Made by a program: the position numbers and the translations under genes | Shown here: in pieces, positions 1 to 14,300 of the stretch | Position numbering within the stretch: position 1 is the stretch's first letter | Layout of the letters: each line of letters begins with the position of its first letter | DNA from: Brachionus plicatilis | Lineage: Eukaryota > Rotifera > Eurotatoria > Ploima > Brachionidae | Direction of reading: 5' to 3' | Assembly (NCBI GenBank): GCA_010279815.1 | Contig: QEOQ01000204.1 | Coordinates: forward strand, 1,745,246 to 1,809,245 | DNA length: 64,000 nucleotides | Notes under the pieces: generated by a model | What the model was told of the DNA's origin: nothing | Seen by the model: only the letters and a program-made list of their open reading frames with translations | Databases searched by the model: none

Positions 1-1654
1 TAAATTACGTATAACATAATCTAAACAATTTTCTCGGTCTCTACTTCCTTTTACTTAAGCTTTTTATGATTTTTTTTTCTTTCTAGTTCAAAATTAAATA
101 ATTTCGATTTCAAATTTTGCTTGATCAAAATTATTTAAAATTTTTAGATATAATATTATATCAAAAATTAACATATCATGATTAATTGCGGCCATATATT
201 TACGAAGAGGATACTTTGTTATTTTACACTACTTCTATGATGCATAGCTTTTGTTATCAAAACCAGTTCTCTATGTACCAGTTGAAAATTTGATGAAAGC
301 TTTTTTTATGATTTTGTGAGATAATTAAAATATGATGGCTACTCTCAGTTTGATTTTTCAATCACTGGCCATAGAAAAATTTTAGCTCACCTGTATCAAT
401 ATTAGATCTTTTTAATTTAATTTTAAATCAAATTTTTTTGATGAATATTATTTTGTCAAAAGTGGAAGAAAGAATCACTGGTTTTGAAATTTTTCATAAG
501 CTGACTTAATGCAGATCTTTGGATTTAAATGACGCCTTAAGTATTCTGATTCATATTTAAATATCAAATATAAGCAATCGAAATAAAAAGGATAATCTTT
601 TGAGAGAAATTTTTACCTAAACGAGATTGTGGATGTTCTCACGTTTCACAAGGATCTAACAAATTTTAAATAATTATGTTACTTAACAAAAAAGAGTTAA
701 TATAGTATTGATTGATAAGAAAGAAAGCGGAAACAATGATCTATTGGGATATTAATTTGTTCAAAAATGTGTTCTAACCTTTTGTAAAAAAATTTTTTCG
801 ATTTGACTCATTATGTATAAGAATTTTTAAAACTAGTTTTGTTCACCTTTTGAAGACATCGCTGAAAATAAATGATATTTTTTAGGTTTTATAGTTTTAA
901 ATTGTTTTTAGTTCAATGTTGTGAGTATTATTTCCGACTGGTAGAATTTTTCGAAATTTTTTTGTCAAATAACTTGGTAATTAAAAAAAATAAATTTTTG
1001 TTATTATCAAAATTTATTTAAGCTTGAATAAAATCGATCTTAATCGTGTTCAAAAGACTAGGACTTGAAAAAAATTTTTAATTACTATTTTTATTGAATT
1101 TCTCCTTAAGTAAAGAAATTGAAATAAGTTCCATTTAACTATTGCGAAAAGAGTAGAGAATTGTAAGTTTATTTTATAAAATTTAAGCAAAAAAATTGCT
1201 AAGACATAAATCGATACTTAAAAATTCCATTTAAGATAAAAATCTATTCTGTTCTAGGATACCACTGAAGATGGTTCATTTAAATTGAGCTAAATTATGC
1301 TAATTGAAAGAACATTTTTTTGGCAAAGACTTGGTGAATTCTTCAAGCGTAACTACTCATCATTATTTATGAGGAACGTATAAATTTTCAAAGACTGAAT
1401 TATTTCCAAGTAATTTTTTTGAAAATTTCTCAATGCCTGATTTTTTCATTTCATTTCATGATATGATCATTTGATTCATTTAGATTTCTTATTTTTTAAA
1501 TAATTTGAAAAATTATGAAAAATAATTAATTAAATTTTGTCTAAATAAACATTTCCATTTCGAATTACCATCTTTTTTTTTTTCTAATTTTGTTTTTTGA
1601 GTATTTTACTTTTTACTTTGGTTATATCATTAATTATAATAATTCAATGTTGTA
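1..1654. other. A+T-rich sequence without recognisable gene
   Basis: No open reading frame with recognisable protein similarity, no RNA gene and no clear repeat was seen on either strand. The sequence is simple, rich in A and T runs. It would contain the promoter of the protease gene that starts at 1655, but no convincing core promoter motif can be picked out in such A+T-rich DNA. Confidence 0.6.
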
Positions 1655-4600
1655 ATGGTTGATACCAAATCAAGAAATGGAAATGTTAAAGGCAATCAGG
1701 CCACCAAAACAAATTCTGGACATGTAAATAAAGCATACCGATTAAGTGATCAGAATATTTATTCTATTTCACGGCAATTATCCGATACGCCCGATGCTAA
1801 TGGAGTTGATTCATCTAAGAATCTTCTCAATGCTCAGCAATCTGTCAATGTCAATTTGCCAAATACCGCTTTTATAGACTCAAAAAATCCCAAGTTAACC
1901 TCTAAAATCGCAGACAGCAATAAAAAATTGATCAATAGACCAAAACTTATAATTCCATTAGTTATCATGGGTATTGTTTTTTCAGTTGCGGTAATATCCG
2001 GAATAGTTTATGTGATTGTTTCTGCAAACCCAAGAAATACTAATAATAAAATTAACGATAACCAGACTATTATCCCGATTACAACTCAAACTAAAACAAC
2101 TGTTAGTTTAGCAAGCACTAGTTTGTCATCAACTAATATTCAAAAATTGCCTCCTGCGAGAAAGCCCACAGGTAAGAAGCATAGTCTAAAATATATGTTT
2201 TTTAGGTTTAATACTCTTAAAAGACATAAAAAAAATTTATAACCATTTTTTGCATTACCTTCATCATGTTATTGCTTCATTTTTTTCCAGGAATTGAGTC
2301 CACATATCCAGAAATATTTTAAATATCTATGATCAATGATTTAAGGTTAATTGTTCGTTATCATTGAAATTTTCCATTTTTTAAGTATTAATAACACTAT
2401 TTTAGTTTAGTAAAATTTTAAAAATAAAAACTCTTAAAATTAATTGTTATCGTAAACACAGAAAAAATGTCAATGTTTTGAATTTTTCATCATTATTTAT
2501 TTTAAAATTGTTTATTTATTAATTATGGGATTCTTTTTGTTTCTTTACTAAATTAGATGAAAAACTTGGCACAACGAAAGAAAGTTTAGCAGATTTAAGT
2601 TTGTGATCAAAAATCATCCCAAAAAAAATATTTTAAATCATTTTTAAGTAAAAAATGAAATGCAGAGACATATTTTTCTGTGTTGCAACCATGTTAAACC
2701 ATATCCAAGTATTCTGCATAGTTCTGCATGCTTAAACTTTTTGTAGCGTTTTGCAGATATAAAACTTAAGTTTAACTTTGAATGTTTAATTTGAAAATTT
2801 TCTTCTGCAATAAAATTTAAAATAAAAATTACTAACCTATCAAACCTTGTTTAATAATAATTTTTGAGCATGATCATTTTGACTTTAAGCATCAATCTGC
2901 CTGAAATTTAAGATCTTCGGATTTTTAATGTAATTAAGCATTTGTTATTTTAAACCACTTAAGTCTAACATTCAAGTTTAAAAATTAAATTTTTTACTAA
3001 GTAAAAAATGAAAAAATCTAATTTAAAAAAACTTTAAGCTTTTTTGGAAATCTACAAAATACGTATAAGCATAAGAATCAAAAAGTATTTTGAGCATATT
3101 CTTCATCTTTTTTTAGCTTTTGATCTGAGGATTTGGTATTTATTCTAAACATTATGAAAATTTTCAAGCATGCTTAAGATTAGTGTTTTAATGAGGTTCG
3201 ACTTAATGATTTAAATTTATTAAAACAATTAAAAATTTTAAATAGCCTTGCTTACTTTAAAAATTAATTAATGTTAACTTAAATTAAAATTTTAAAATTT
3301 TTTAATGCATAAAATAAAAATTTTTGATGAGTAAAAAAATATTTCCGTAAGAAACTTTTGAAAACAACTTAATTTTTACCCTCTTTTTGGAAATTTTTCG
3401 TTAAATTCTGCGTTATACCATATCAATACTGTAAAGCATCTTGGACAAAAATAATTTAGTTTAATGCCTTTACTAATATTGAACCAAATTATTTTAGACA
3501 GTCCTTTTGAATGAATTTGTTATTTTGAATTTTTTGACATAAACTTAATGGCCTAAAATTAAAAAATTTTGAGAAAAACGAAAAATCATTTATTTTAAAG
3601 CTAAGATAACTATAAGAGAGATGTGTTCAAAGGTAAAAAGGTTACCCAACTATGCAAAAAAAAAGATCATACTTTTGGATCATTATTTTACTTAATACTT
3701 TTTGAATTTTTGCCAAAAGAATGCGGAGTGCCACTGGTTGATCCCAATTTGCAACTGACAAGAATAATGCGTGGGCATCCTGTTGTTAGAGATTCATGGC
3801 CATGGACTGTTTCAATCGGATATTTTGGACCCAGAACTTCTCTTCCTCATGCGTGTGGTGGTGCGTTAGTCAACAAACGCTTTGTTGTTACAGCTACACA
3901 TTGTGTTGAAAGGTGCCATTTTTTAATTCAATAATTATTGATATTCTTAAAAAGACTTTCATAAATTTAAAATTTAAAAATATTTATTTCATAAGCCGCT
4001 CAATATTTAATCTTGTCGGAAATCCTGTTAATTCGCACGATCTATTTGGTAGCTTGGAAAAAATGATGCGAGTCTATGTAAGCGTGAACACCCGTTCAAC
4101 TGATATAACCGCTGAGAATACATACCGCGTTGAATCTATTATAGAAGTAAATTTAACAAAAATAAATTAAAAGCAAAGAAATTTTTTCTATTAATTTTTG
4201 AATTTTTTAGTATCCAAATTTTGACCAGAACACTTTTAAAAATGACATATCAATAATCAAATTAGACCGCGACGTAATCGATTCTGAAAATTTAAATTAC
4301 ATTTGCGTACCAACTGAAACCAATACAAATCCGGGCACCGATTTATACGCGGTTGGATGGGGATTTACTGAAAATAATTTTTATCGCGGTAAAAAGAAAA
4401 ATTTTAAAAAAAAAATATATTTTAAATATTTAATAATTTAGCATCTGACACTTTGAATCAAGTTAAAATTCAGGTTCAATCAGCGACAACATGCGGTTTA
4501 TCATATTTGCCAGTATTGCAGTTTTGTGCTGGAAATCAAAGTCTTGGAAAAGATACATGCAATGTTCGAACACTTGCAATTAATTTTTAAAGAGATTTGT

Positions 4601-4779
4601 AATTTTTTTTGTTCAAGGGAGATTCTGGCGGCCCGGTGATGCAGCAGGACAGATCAAAGCGATGGCAACTTGTTGGTGTTGTATCAAATGGTGATTCAAT
4701 GTGTACAGGTAGAGGTATCTATACCAATGTATCATTTTATCACAAATGGATTCAAGATAACACCAAAATAGTCGATTGA
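1655..4779 (+). CDS. Type II transmembrane trypsin-like serine protease
   Basis: Six exons join in phase: 1655-2171, 3720-3912, 3996-4146, 4211-4388, 4442-4563 and 4618-4779, giving 440 aa. Residues 1 to about 97 are polar and presumably cytoplasmic. Residues about 98-124 are a single hydrophobic segment (starting LIIPLVIMGIVF), followed by a short Thr/Ser-rich stalk. The catalytic domain starts with a lone Cys (ECGVP), usually disulfide-linked to the protease domain, and an activation site R|IMRG. The catalytic triad is visible: TATHC (His), NDISIIKL (Asp) and NGDSGGP (Ser). KDTC places Asp in the S1 pocket, so trypsin-like cleavage after Arg/Lys is expected. The donor of exon 5 is weak (GTTCGA), but the join restores the canonical C-x-GDSGGP. 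Joining the membrane exon to the protease rests on matching phase 1 across a 1.5-kb intron. An alternative last exon at 2291-2322, also phase 1, would give a membrane protein with no protease domain. Confidence 0.78.
2172..3719 (+). other. Large first intron of the protease gene, with possible alternative terminal exon
   Basis: This 1.5-kb A+T-rich stretch lies between the membrane exon and the protease exons. An acceptor TTTTTTCCAG ends at 2290 and is followed by ten codons and a TAA at 2320-2322, in the same phase as the true downstream exon. Nothing else recognisable is present. The frame upstream of the acceptor at 3719 also stays open from 3623, so a short isoform starting at 3623 inside this intron is conceivable. 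Confidence 0.45.
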
Positions 4780-5320
4780 AATTAAATTGTTGATTTATTT
4801 TTTGATAAAATTTACTGATACAAAAATTAGTATTATCTTATATTTCAAAAATTTTGAGTCTTATTGCTCAATTTTTGTTAAGAATATTAGGGTTTGTAAA
4901 ATTCAAAACCTTTGAAAAAATAATTTCTAGAATTTTATTGATTTTAAATAATTTTTGTTTTCAAATAAAATATATTTTTTAATTTTTTTTTTGTCAGATG
5001 AATTTTATGTTAAAAATTATTTAAATAGTTATAATCAATATTTTAAAAAATTTAAAAAATGTTTGTGTGAATTAAATTTCTGAACAATTAAATTAGCATA
5101 CGAAAAGATAAATTTAAAATGTTATTCAAATTTAAAAAAAAAAGAAAAGATGATTTAAATTTAGATAGATTAAAATGAATTGAATTTCAAAGAAACACAT
5201 TTTTAGAATTATAAATTACCAAATGTTGCCAAATAAACCTACGAAAATCAAATCTGAAGCCAGGAAAATTTTAATATAAAAGACCAAGTAATTTTAAAGA
5301 AAAATATAACTTTGTTAAAG
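4780..5320. other. Intergenic A+T-rich spacer
   Basis: This 540-bp spacer separates the protease stop codon from the signal-peptide exon of gene B. Only A/T runs are seen. It must hold the protease 3' end and the gene B promoter. Confidence 0.6.
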
Positions 5321-8300
5321 ATGAAAAATTTTAAAGTTAATTGCATCTTATTAGTTTGGTTAGTTTTTCAAGTAGCCACGATAGGAACAATATTTTTGAG
5401 GAAAGACTCGGATAAAGAAAACGGTAATTATTTTTTAAAAAATTTAAAAAGCCTTTTGAAATAAAAAATAAGAATGGCATTTAAAGAAAAATAATTCACA
5501 TTGAGAATTAAAAATTAAAAATCAAAGGTTTGATTTCAGGATTGCTTAAACAATCAAAAAATCGCGTAAGGTTATTAAACAGTAATAACGAGGAAAAAAG
5601 CGAAGAAAATAGAATTGAAGAAAATTCTTTAAGTAAAGATGACAAAAATGATGATAAGTCTGGATTATTACCAAGCCTATTGAACAATGAAAGAAAACTG
5701 AATAACTTGTTCAAAAGTAATGAAGACAAAAAAAGTGATGAAAGTGAAAGCATAGAAATAAAACCAGTCCAAAATTTGCTTGACAGAGTTCAAGATATTA
5801 AAGATTTGTTGAATAAAAATAAAGACAAAATAGAAAACGAAAATCAAAGCAAAGAAAAGAAACAAAGTGATGAAAATGAAAGTAAAGAAAAGAAACAAAG
5901 TGATGAAAATGAAAGTAAGGAAAAGAAACAAAGTGATGAAAGTGAAAGCAAAGAAAAGAAACAAAGTGATGAAAATGAAAGTAAGGAAAAGAAACAAAGT
6001 GATGAAAGTGAAAGTAAAGAAGAGAAACAAAGTGATGAAAGTGAAAGCAAAGAAAAAAAACCAGTCCAAAATTTGCTTGACAGAGTTCAAAATATTAAAG
6101 ATTTGTTGAATAAAAATAAAGACAGATTAAAAAATGGAACAGAAGCCTCAAGACCCATTTTGTCACAGAATCTTTTGGGAAATGGACAAAATCTACCAAA
6201 TTTGTTAAATGGAACCAATGATCTTTTAGAAAAATTAACAGATATTTTTACCACTTGTGGGTTTAGCTTTTTATTTAACTTTTTTTCTAAATATTCTATG
6301 TATATTTTATTTCTAAATGTATCTTTTATTTGTAGCCGAAACAATAACCAAATGCGAGGGTGAAAAAGTAATAATTAAATGTGATAAAAAAAGATTCATT
6401 TTTGTTCGATCTGTGCAATTGCGTCTCAATGACCCAAGATGCGAAAAACAAACAGATCCTCTAAAATGTGATCAAAAATTTTATTCGTTGAAATCTAGTA
6501 GCATTTCGGAATTATGCCGCAATAAAACAACTTGTAGCTTTAGCATAAATAATAAATTATTTGGTGATGAATGCAATGGTGACAAGAGACATGTTACACT
6601 TACATTTGTTTGTAGTAGATTTCCAATTGGTTCAAATAATAACATAATAATGCCTTTTGGTCAAAATTCAAACAGTAATAAGGACAAGTCTTCAGAGGAA
6701 AAATCCTCGAAACAAAAATCTTCTGAAGAAAAATCTTCCGAAGAAGATTCGTCAGATGAAGAAAACAAGCCAAATAATAAAAATATTGAAAGATGTAAAT
6801 TATCTTAATTTAAAAAAAAAATTAAATGACTTAATCTTTCAAAAAGATGCATGCGAAAATGAATTTTTGAATATTGAGTGTCCAGCTGACCAAATAATTA
6901 AAATAAGATCAGCCAGATTTGAACGAAGAGACTTTTCGGTTTGTGCTTCAAAGCCGCAATCGATTAATGGATTGGTCACTAATTTGCTTTGTCGTGGATT
7001 GAATGTTAACAGCCTGGTTAGAAAGCAGTGTAATGACAAGAGAAGATGCAGAATAGATGTTTCAGCCAAATTTTTAGGCTTGGTTTGTCCAGATGTGAGA
7101 AAGTATCTAACAGTACGATATAGATGTCGACCAAGACCAAAATCAAACAATCCATGTTCAGACAATCCTTGTGGTTTTGGTGCCATTTGTAAAAATGTTA
7201 ATAGATCTCCAGTATGTTCATGTCCGTCTAATTCGGTTGGAGATCCAAACGTAAGATGTTGCAAGAGTCTCAAATGCGGGTAATTTTTCTTGATTTATTT
7301 TATTCTAATTTTTTTTCTTTTTAATAACTAATTTTAAATTAAAATTTTAATTTTTTAGCTGCTGGGGAGATCCACATTGCACAACTTTCGATAAAGCTAA
7401 GTTTGATTTTATGGGAAAATGCAAATACGATCTGGTTTCAACAGATTGCTATAATCAATCTCTAGTAATTTTAATTTATTAATTATAATTATTAATTTGT
7501 TTTTATTAATTTGTTCTTTAAAAAATTAAAATCTGTGTAAATGTTTTCTTTTTATCAATTGAAATTCTTTGAAGCATTGAGTTAAAATGGATAAAAAAGC
7601 TAAATTTCATTTTTTAGAATTTTTTATCAAAATCAATTTATTAACTTTTTAAAGAAATTTTTACTCAAAAAGTTTTCATAATTTTATTTTCTCAAAGTTT
7701 TAAATTTTCTTAAATTGAATGTTTTTTTCTTTTGGGTATAAATTTAAGTTAAAAATATTGTATCTAAATTTAGCACACTTAAAGATCAAAATAATTTTTA
7801 TTATTTATTTGTTCCCAAGTTCAACTCTTTAATATAAGTTAAAAATGAAAGTAAGATTTCTAAGTAAATTTGCCGTAATTAAAAATTAAAAGAGTTCTAA
7901 TATAAAAGCTCCTTTATATTTTAGCATTAAACTCTTCATTTAAAAAGAGAATACAGGAAACTTTCAAATACACAATAAAGTCGGATATTAAAAAAAATTG
8001 TAAAGAAGAGATTTTGAATATTTTCACAAAGTTTTATTGCAAAATGTTAAAAGGGAAAAAAATTTCCAACTTGGTTTTACATTTTTCCAAGAACCATTAA
8101 AAATGACTCATTTTAACTGGACATATTCCTTATAAAAATCTTACTAAGGACAGTATGGGACTCAATCTGGGAGGATACTAGTCCTTAAGAATAATATAAG
8201 ATTATCAAGTTGAAAAAGTATCTTTATAAATTCTTTTTAAAAAAATTTATTAACAAGAAAATCTTTGCATTTTTAACAGCTAACAAAATCTCGAAGTTTC

Positions 8301-11300
8301 TGGATATCAATTATTCAAGTCTTATTCAAGGTGAATAAGACTTTGGTGAAAAAATAAAAAAAAAAATTTTTTAGAATTAAAGTTATTTCAAAAAATGAAG
8401 CTTCATGATTCTCTTAATTTACTATATTTAAAGAAAAATGTCAAAACGTAATCAAAAAGGATTATGCATTTTTTTGGACGAGTTAATTTTTATCAGGCTA
8501 TATTCGAAATAGATTCATTTGACTTAAATCAATTAGACTATTTTTTTAGTCAACAAAAAATATCATTTTGACATAATTTTAACATTTCGACGTAATTAAT
8601 TTTCGACAAAGGAAAATTTGCAAAATTTTTTAATTTTTGGTATCCACTCAACTTCAAAGTCTAATTGTTGATTTATAATTTATTTATTTTTTACAAGATT
8701 ACTAATATTAATGAGACCAATTCACTCTTTTATTTGGAGCTAATAGTCTGTTTACTTATGATAATCAAAGATATCATGGAATAATATCTGAAATATTATA
8801 ACAATTTCAAGATTTAAATTTAAATAAATTTTTTAAGAAGCTAAACTAGATATAAAAACTATTAAGATTTAGAAAATTAAATTAATTAATTTTTCATTAA
8901 TATGCTCTAAAATTTGGAATTAGAACTTGAGAATTATTAAATTATAAAAAATTAATCATTAAATTTAATTAAATTATGAATCAAATATTAATTTAATATT
9001 TATTATCAAATTTTAAATTAAAAATAAAGATATTATTAACATGCAAATAAATAAAAGTAATTGAGATTCTAATAATTAAGACATTTCCCAAAATAAAAAT
9101 AAAAAAATTCCCATTAAAAATAAAAATTTGAATTTTATCAAGCCGGAAGGAATGGTTCCATTCAGCATCACTCAAAAGCAAGAGGAAAGAAACGGAAATA
9201 AAAGAGTTGCCTACATTTCATACATGGAAATAAATGTGTTTAATCAGCAATTCAGGCTATTGAAAAAGAATGGAAACAGACACAGATATACTATCAATGG
9301 AATACTTGGCTCAAACAATTATGTTGACAATCTCAACGGAGTGAGAATATATGTGTCAGGTTCAAATCTTGTTTTCAGTACAACATTTGGTTTGACTCTC
9401 GTATGGAACGGAAATCACAAGGCTGACGTCATTTTATGTGATACATATGCTAATCATGTGTGTGGTCTTTGCGGAAATGCTGATGGTAAATTAAAATTTT
9501 GCTTAAATTTTTCAATTTCTAAACAATTTTCTTTAAGGATCGAGATTCAATGATTTTGCAGATAAGAATAATAGTTTGGTTGATAGCAATAATGTTTTTT
9601 ACAATACTACATTATTCAATTGGGGAAGTTTGTGGAGAGTTCCAGACGAAGAAGATAATCTTAATGGAAATTTGTAAAATTTATAATCAAAATAATTGAT
9701 AAGAAAGAAAATTTCAAGCGTTTTTTTTTAAGATGTAATCCGGTTAATAATCCTGGTCCTGAGCCAGAGCCAGTCAAATGCTCAAATAAAAATATCTACA
9801 AAAATAAAGAATGGTGCGGCATTATTAAGGAAAGAAATGGACCATGGTCCGAATGCTTAAGACAAATAGACCAAAACATTTTAGCTGGTATTTATGAAGG
9901 ATGTTTATTTGACTTGTGCGCTACTGAACAAAAAACTGATTTACAGCAAGAATACAAATGCAAGGCCTATGAAGAAATGGCTGATATTTGCAATGGCCTT
10001 TTGAATTCTGATAAAGTATCCAATTGGAGATTCACAACTGGATGCCGTAAGTCTTAATTCTTGTCAATTTTTTTTAAAGGCTTAGCAAAAGTATTCATTT
10101 TTTCTTTTTAAAAAAGCATTAACTTGTCAAATGAATGAAATATATACAATAGGAACAGGTTGTCCTAGGACATGTCTCGATCCGTTAGGAACAGCAGATT
10201 GCGGTGAAATAAAACCTGTTGAAGGCTGTTTCTGTAGTGATGGATTCGTTTTGAATGGAAACGGAGTATGTGTTCCACTTGATGAATGTGGTTGTCCATT
10301 ACCAGATGGATCTGGAATATTACCAGTAAGTTCATTAGAAAATAAAAAATTTGATTATAAATTAACAAATTAAATATGATTTTAATAAATATAAATTTAT
10401 TAAGCTTGGAGAAATTATTCAGCCAAACTGTTCAGTTAAATTTGAATGTGATAGAGAAAATGGTCAGCTAAAAATTGAGTTATTGAAAAAATGTTCTGAA
10501 TTTGCTGGATGTGTTGCAGGCGAAGATAATTTACCAAAATGTAAATGTATTTCTGGTTATGAAGGAGATGGTTACACTTGCGAAGAGGTTCCCTTAACAA
10601 CAACTACCACTCAAGCTCCAACCACTACAACAACCACCACTGAAGTGCCAACTACAACAACAACCACCACTGAAGCTCCAACCACTACAACAACTACCCC
10701 TGAAGATATTGAAAAATGTTTTAATTTTTTTACTTGTTAAAAAATAACAAATTACATCCTTCAAATAGATGCATGCGAAAATGAATTTTTGAATATTGAG
10801 TGTCCAGCTGACCAAATAATTAAAATAAGATCAGCCAGATTTGAACGAAGAGACTTTTCGGTCTGTGCTTCAAAGCCGCAATCGATTAATGGATTGGTCA
10901 CTAATTTGCTTTGTCGTGGATTGAATGTTAACAGCCTGGTTAGAAAGCAGTGTAATGACAAGAGAAGATGCAGAATAGATGTTTCAGCCAAATTTTTAGG
11001 CTTGGTTTGTCCAGATGTGAGAAAGTATCTAACAGTACGATATAGATGTCGACCAAGACCAAAATCAAACAATCCATGTTCAGACAATCCTTGTGGTTTT
11101 GGTGCCATTTGTAAAAATGTTAATAGATCTCCAGTATGTTCATGTCCGTCTAATTCGGTTGGAGATCCAAACGTAAGATGTTGCAAGAGTCTCAAATGCG
11201 GGTAATTTTTCTTGATTTATTTTATTCTAATTTTTTTTCTTTTTAATAACTTATTTGAAATTAATATATTTTTTTTAGCTGCTGGGGAGATCCACATTGC

Positions 11301-14300
11301 ACAACTTTCGATAAAGCTAAGTTTGATTTTATGGGAAAATGCAAATACGATTTGGTCTCAACAGATTGCTATAATCAATCTTTAGTAATTTTAATTTATT
11401 TATTATATACTCATTAATTTAGAATTCCTTATTTGTTTTTCTTTAAATTATGTAAATCTGTAAATATATTTTCTTTTAATCGATTAAAATTTAGATTTTT
11501 ATATCTATTCGGATTCAAATTCCAATTTTTTAAAATTGGAAGTAACGCAAAAATCGATTTTTTTTTAGCTTTAAGTTAAATGGATTTAAATGCCAAATTT
11601 CATTTTTTAAAATTTTTTCAAATTCAATTTATTAATAATTTAAACCAATATTTTAAACCTTAAGTTTTTTTCAAACTTTTCGTTAACGCGAAGTTTTAAA
11701 TTTTCTTAGATTGAATTGTTCTTCTTTTGAGTGTTGATTTAAGTCAAAAGATTTTTTCAAAATAATGCACACTTCGAGGTGATATTTTTTACTATTCATT
11801 TGATTCCAAGTTCAGATCTTTCCGATTAAATAAAAATAAAAGTAAGATCCGTAAGTAAATACGTAATAGTTAAATAAAAAAGGACATGATGCGACGCTAT
11901 TATTAACAGCTGCTTAATGTTTAATTATATAACTTAACATTTAAAAAGAATTAAAAAAAACTCGCAATTAAACAATCAACACTGATTAAAGATATAAAAG
12001 AAATAATTTCATATATTTACTTTTATCGAAAAATTTTGAGAAAGAAAAAAATTTTTCATAGATCTAATTACTCCTTAATTAGCTTAGAATAATCTATGTA
12101 CTTTTTTACAATAATATTTATTTATTGATATTCATTCTTAAAATTACTTAATTACATAGTAAACGATTTTATTGCAATGAAATGTTAGAAAATATCTCAT
12201 CTTATTCTCCGAAAACCATTTAATAGGAATCTTAACAAAGACTGGGCAAAGAACAGTATGTGATCTCAATCAGGGACGATACATGTTCGTTAAAAATCGT
12301 ATAAGATCATCAATTTAAAAAAAGATCTTTATTAATTCTTTTTCAAAATAAAATTGTTCTTGAGAAAAAATATGCATTTTTAAGATTTCACACAATCTTG
12401 AAATTTAAAGATATCAATTATCCAAGTTTTTTTAAGGTTAAAAGACGAAATTAAAAAAAAAGATAAAATTTTTTTTTTAACTAAAGTTGGTTTATAAAAG
12501 GAAGCTTCATGATTCTTTTTATTTAGTCTATTTAAAGAAATAAGTCCAAACCAAATCAAAAAGGGTTAAGCTTTATTTGTACAGGTAAATTTGGACGGGT
12601 TAATTTTTGTCAGATTATCATAGAAACAAATTCATTTGACCAAAATCAATTAGGCAATTATTAAGTCAACAAAAAAAATTTTGACAATATAATTTCGATG
12701 TAATTAATCTTTCGACAAAGCGAAATTTGCAAAATTTCTTAATTTTTTTATCCAGTCAAATTCTAAATGTTACTAATAATTTATTTATTTATTAAATTGT
12801 CCTTCTATCAGTATTAGTTGATTTTAAAAGAACTTGAAAGAAAAAAATCAGTATATGTGAAAAGATGGTAATTCTATATTAAAGGAAGTAATGAAAATTA
12901 CTTCAATTATTTAAGAATTTTTATTATGAATGAATTGTTTAGTTTTTATAAATTCAGAAAAATCTCAAAGTTAAATAAAATAAATTAAAGATTTTCATTG
13001 ACTTCCGTTAAAATGGCATCACCATCTTCTATTAAAATAATTAAAGATGTAAAATTTTTTAAATTATTTTATATTTAATATGTCTATTTTTGAAGGGAAA
13101 ATCCCAGGATTCGTTAGAAAATTTTTTATTTGGACCTTCCAATAGGATTAAATTTTAATTTCTTTCTACAAAAATTTGAATTTTTCTTTTTATTTATTTT
13201 ATTTACTTACTAAAGAATTTTGAAAGAAAAAGAATATTAATGTGTATTAAAACAATTGGGTGTACATATGCAAATAAAAAAATTAAATCTGGGGCTGTGA
13301 AGTTCATTTCAATTCGATCGTTTCAATTCAGAAAAATTTGAATAACTTTTTTACAACTAGGAATAATTTATTTCTGTTAAATGCTTAATATTAAGCAACT
13401 TTGCTAAATCCGAAAATATTTATCTGCAAAGTCTGCAATGTACTTGCACAGTTGATTAGATTACTTTCTAATGACGCGCAAAATGCAAAAAACTACAGAG
13501 TATTATGCAGACCTATTTTACTGCATTAAGCAAAATTGGCTTATAATTAAGCATTTTAAAAAACTAAATTATTTATTTTTTGTAAAAAAGTTGATCAAAT
13601 TTTTTTGAATAGAAAAGATCGAATTGAAACTTACTTCACAACCCCATTAAAACTGAGAATATATTAATTGAAAAAAGCAAGAAAACTAATGTTAATGAGA
13701 CAAATTTACTCTTTTATTTGGAAATAATAGCCTGTTTACTTATGATTATCAAAGATATCATGGAATAATATCTGAAATATTATAACAATTTCAAGATTTA
13801 AATTTAAATAAATTTTTTAAGAAGCTAAACTAGATATAAAAACTATTAAGATTTAGAAAATTAAATTAATTAATTTTTCATTAATATGCTCTAAAATTTG
13901 GAATTAGAACTTGAGAATTATTAAATTATAAAAAATTAATCATTAAATTTAATTAAATTATGAATCAAATATTAATTTAATATTTATTATCAAATTTTAA
14001 ATTAAAAATAAAGATATTATTAACATGCAAATAAATAAAAGTAATTGAGATTCTAATAATTAAGACATTTCCCAAAATAAAAATAAAAAAATTCCCATTA
14101 AAAATAAAAATTTGAATTTTATCAAGCCGGAAGGAATGGTTCCATTCAGCATCACTCAAAAGCAAGAGGAAAGAAACGGAAATAAAAGAGTTGCCTACAT
14201 TTCATACATGGAAATAAATGTGTTTAATCAGCAATTCAGGCTATTGAAAAAGAATGGAAACAGACACAGATATACTATCAATGGAATACTTGGCTCAAAC

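Noticed and set aside
5677..6090. Long minus-strand open frames opposite the gene B Lys/Glu repeat
   Set aside because: They are antisense shadows of a low-complexity repeat; the + frame joins in phase to the signal peptide and lectin exons.
6839..7273. 144-codon minus-strand frame opposite the lectin-EGF exon (also at 10761-11195)
   Set aside because: It is a mirror of the lectin-EGF coding exon, which has the expected Cys pattern on the + strand; no similarity on the minus strand.
9128..9142. ATG-started reading of the vWD exon from 9128 (and 14112)
   Set aside because: The exon begins at 9143 after an AG acceptor; the upstream codons are intron, as shown by matching positions in genes C and D.
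10594..10815. Minus-strand Cys/Gly/Ser-rich frame (also 15578-15799)
   Set aside because: Complement of the Thr-rich linker repeat on the + strand.
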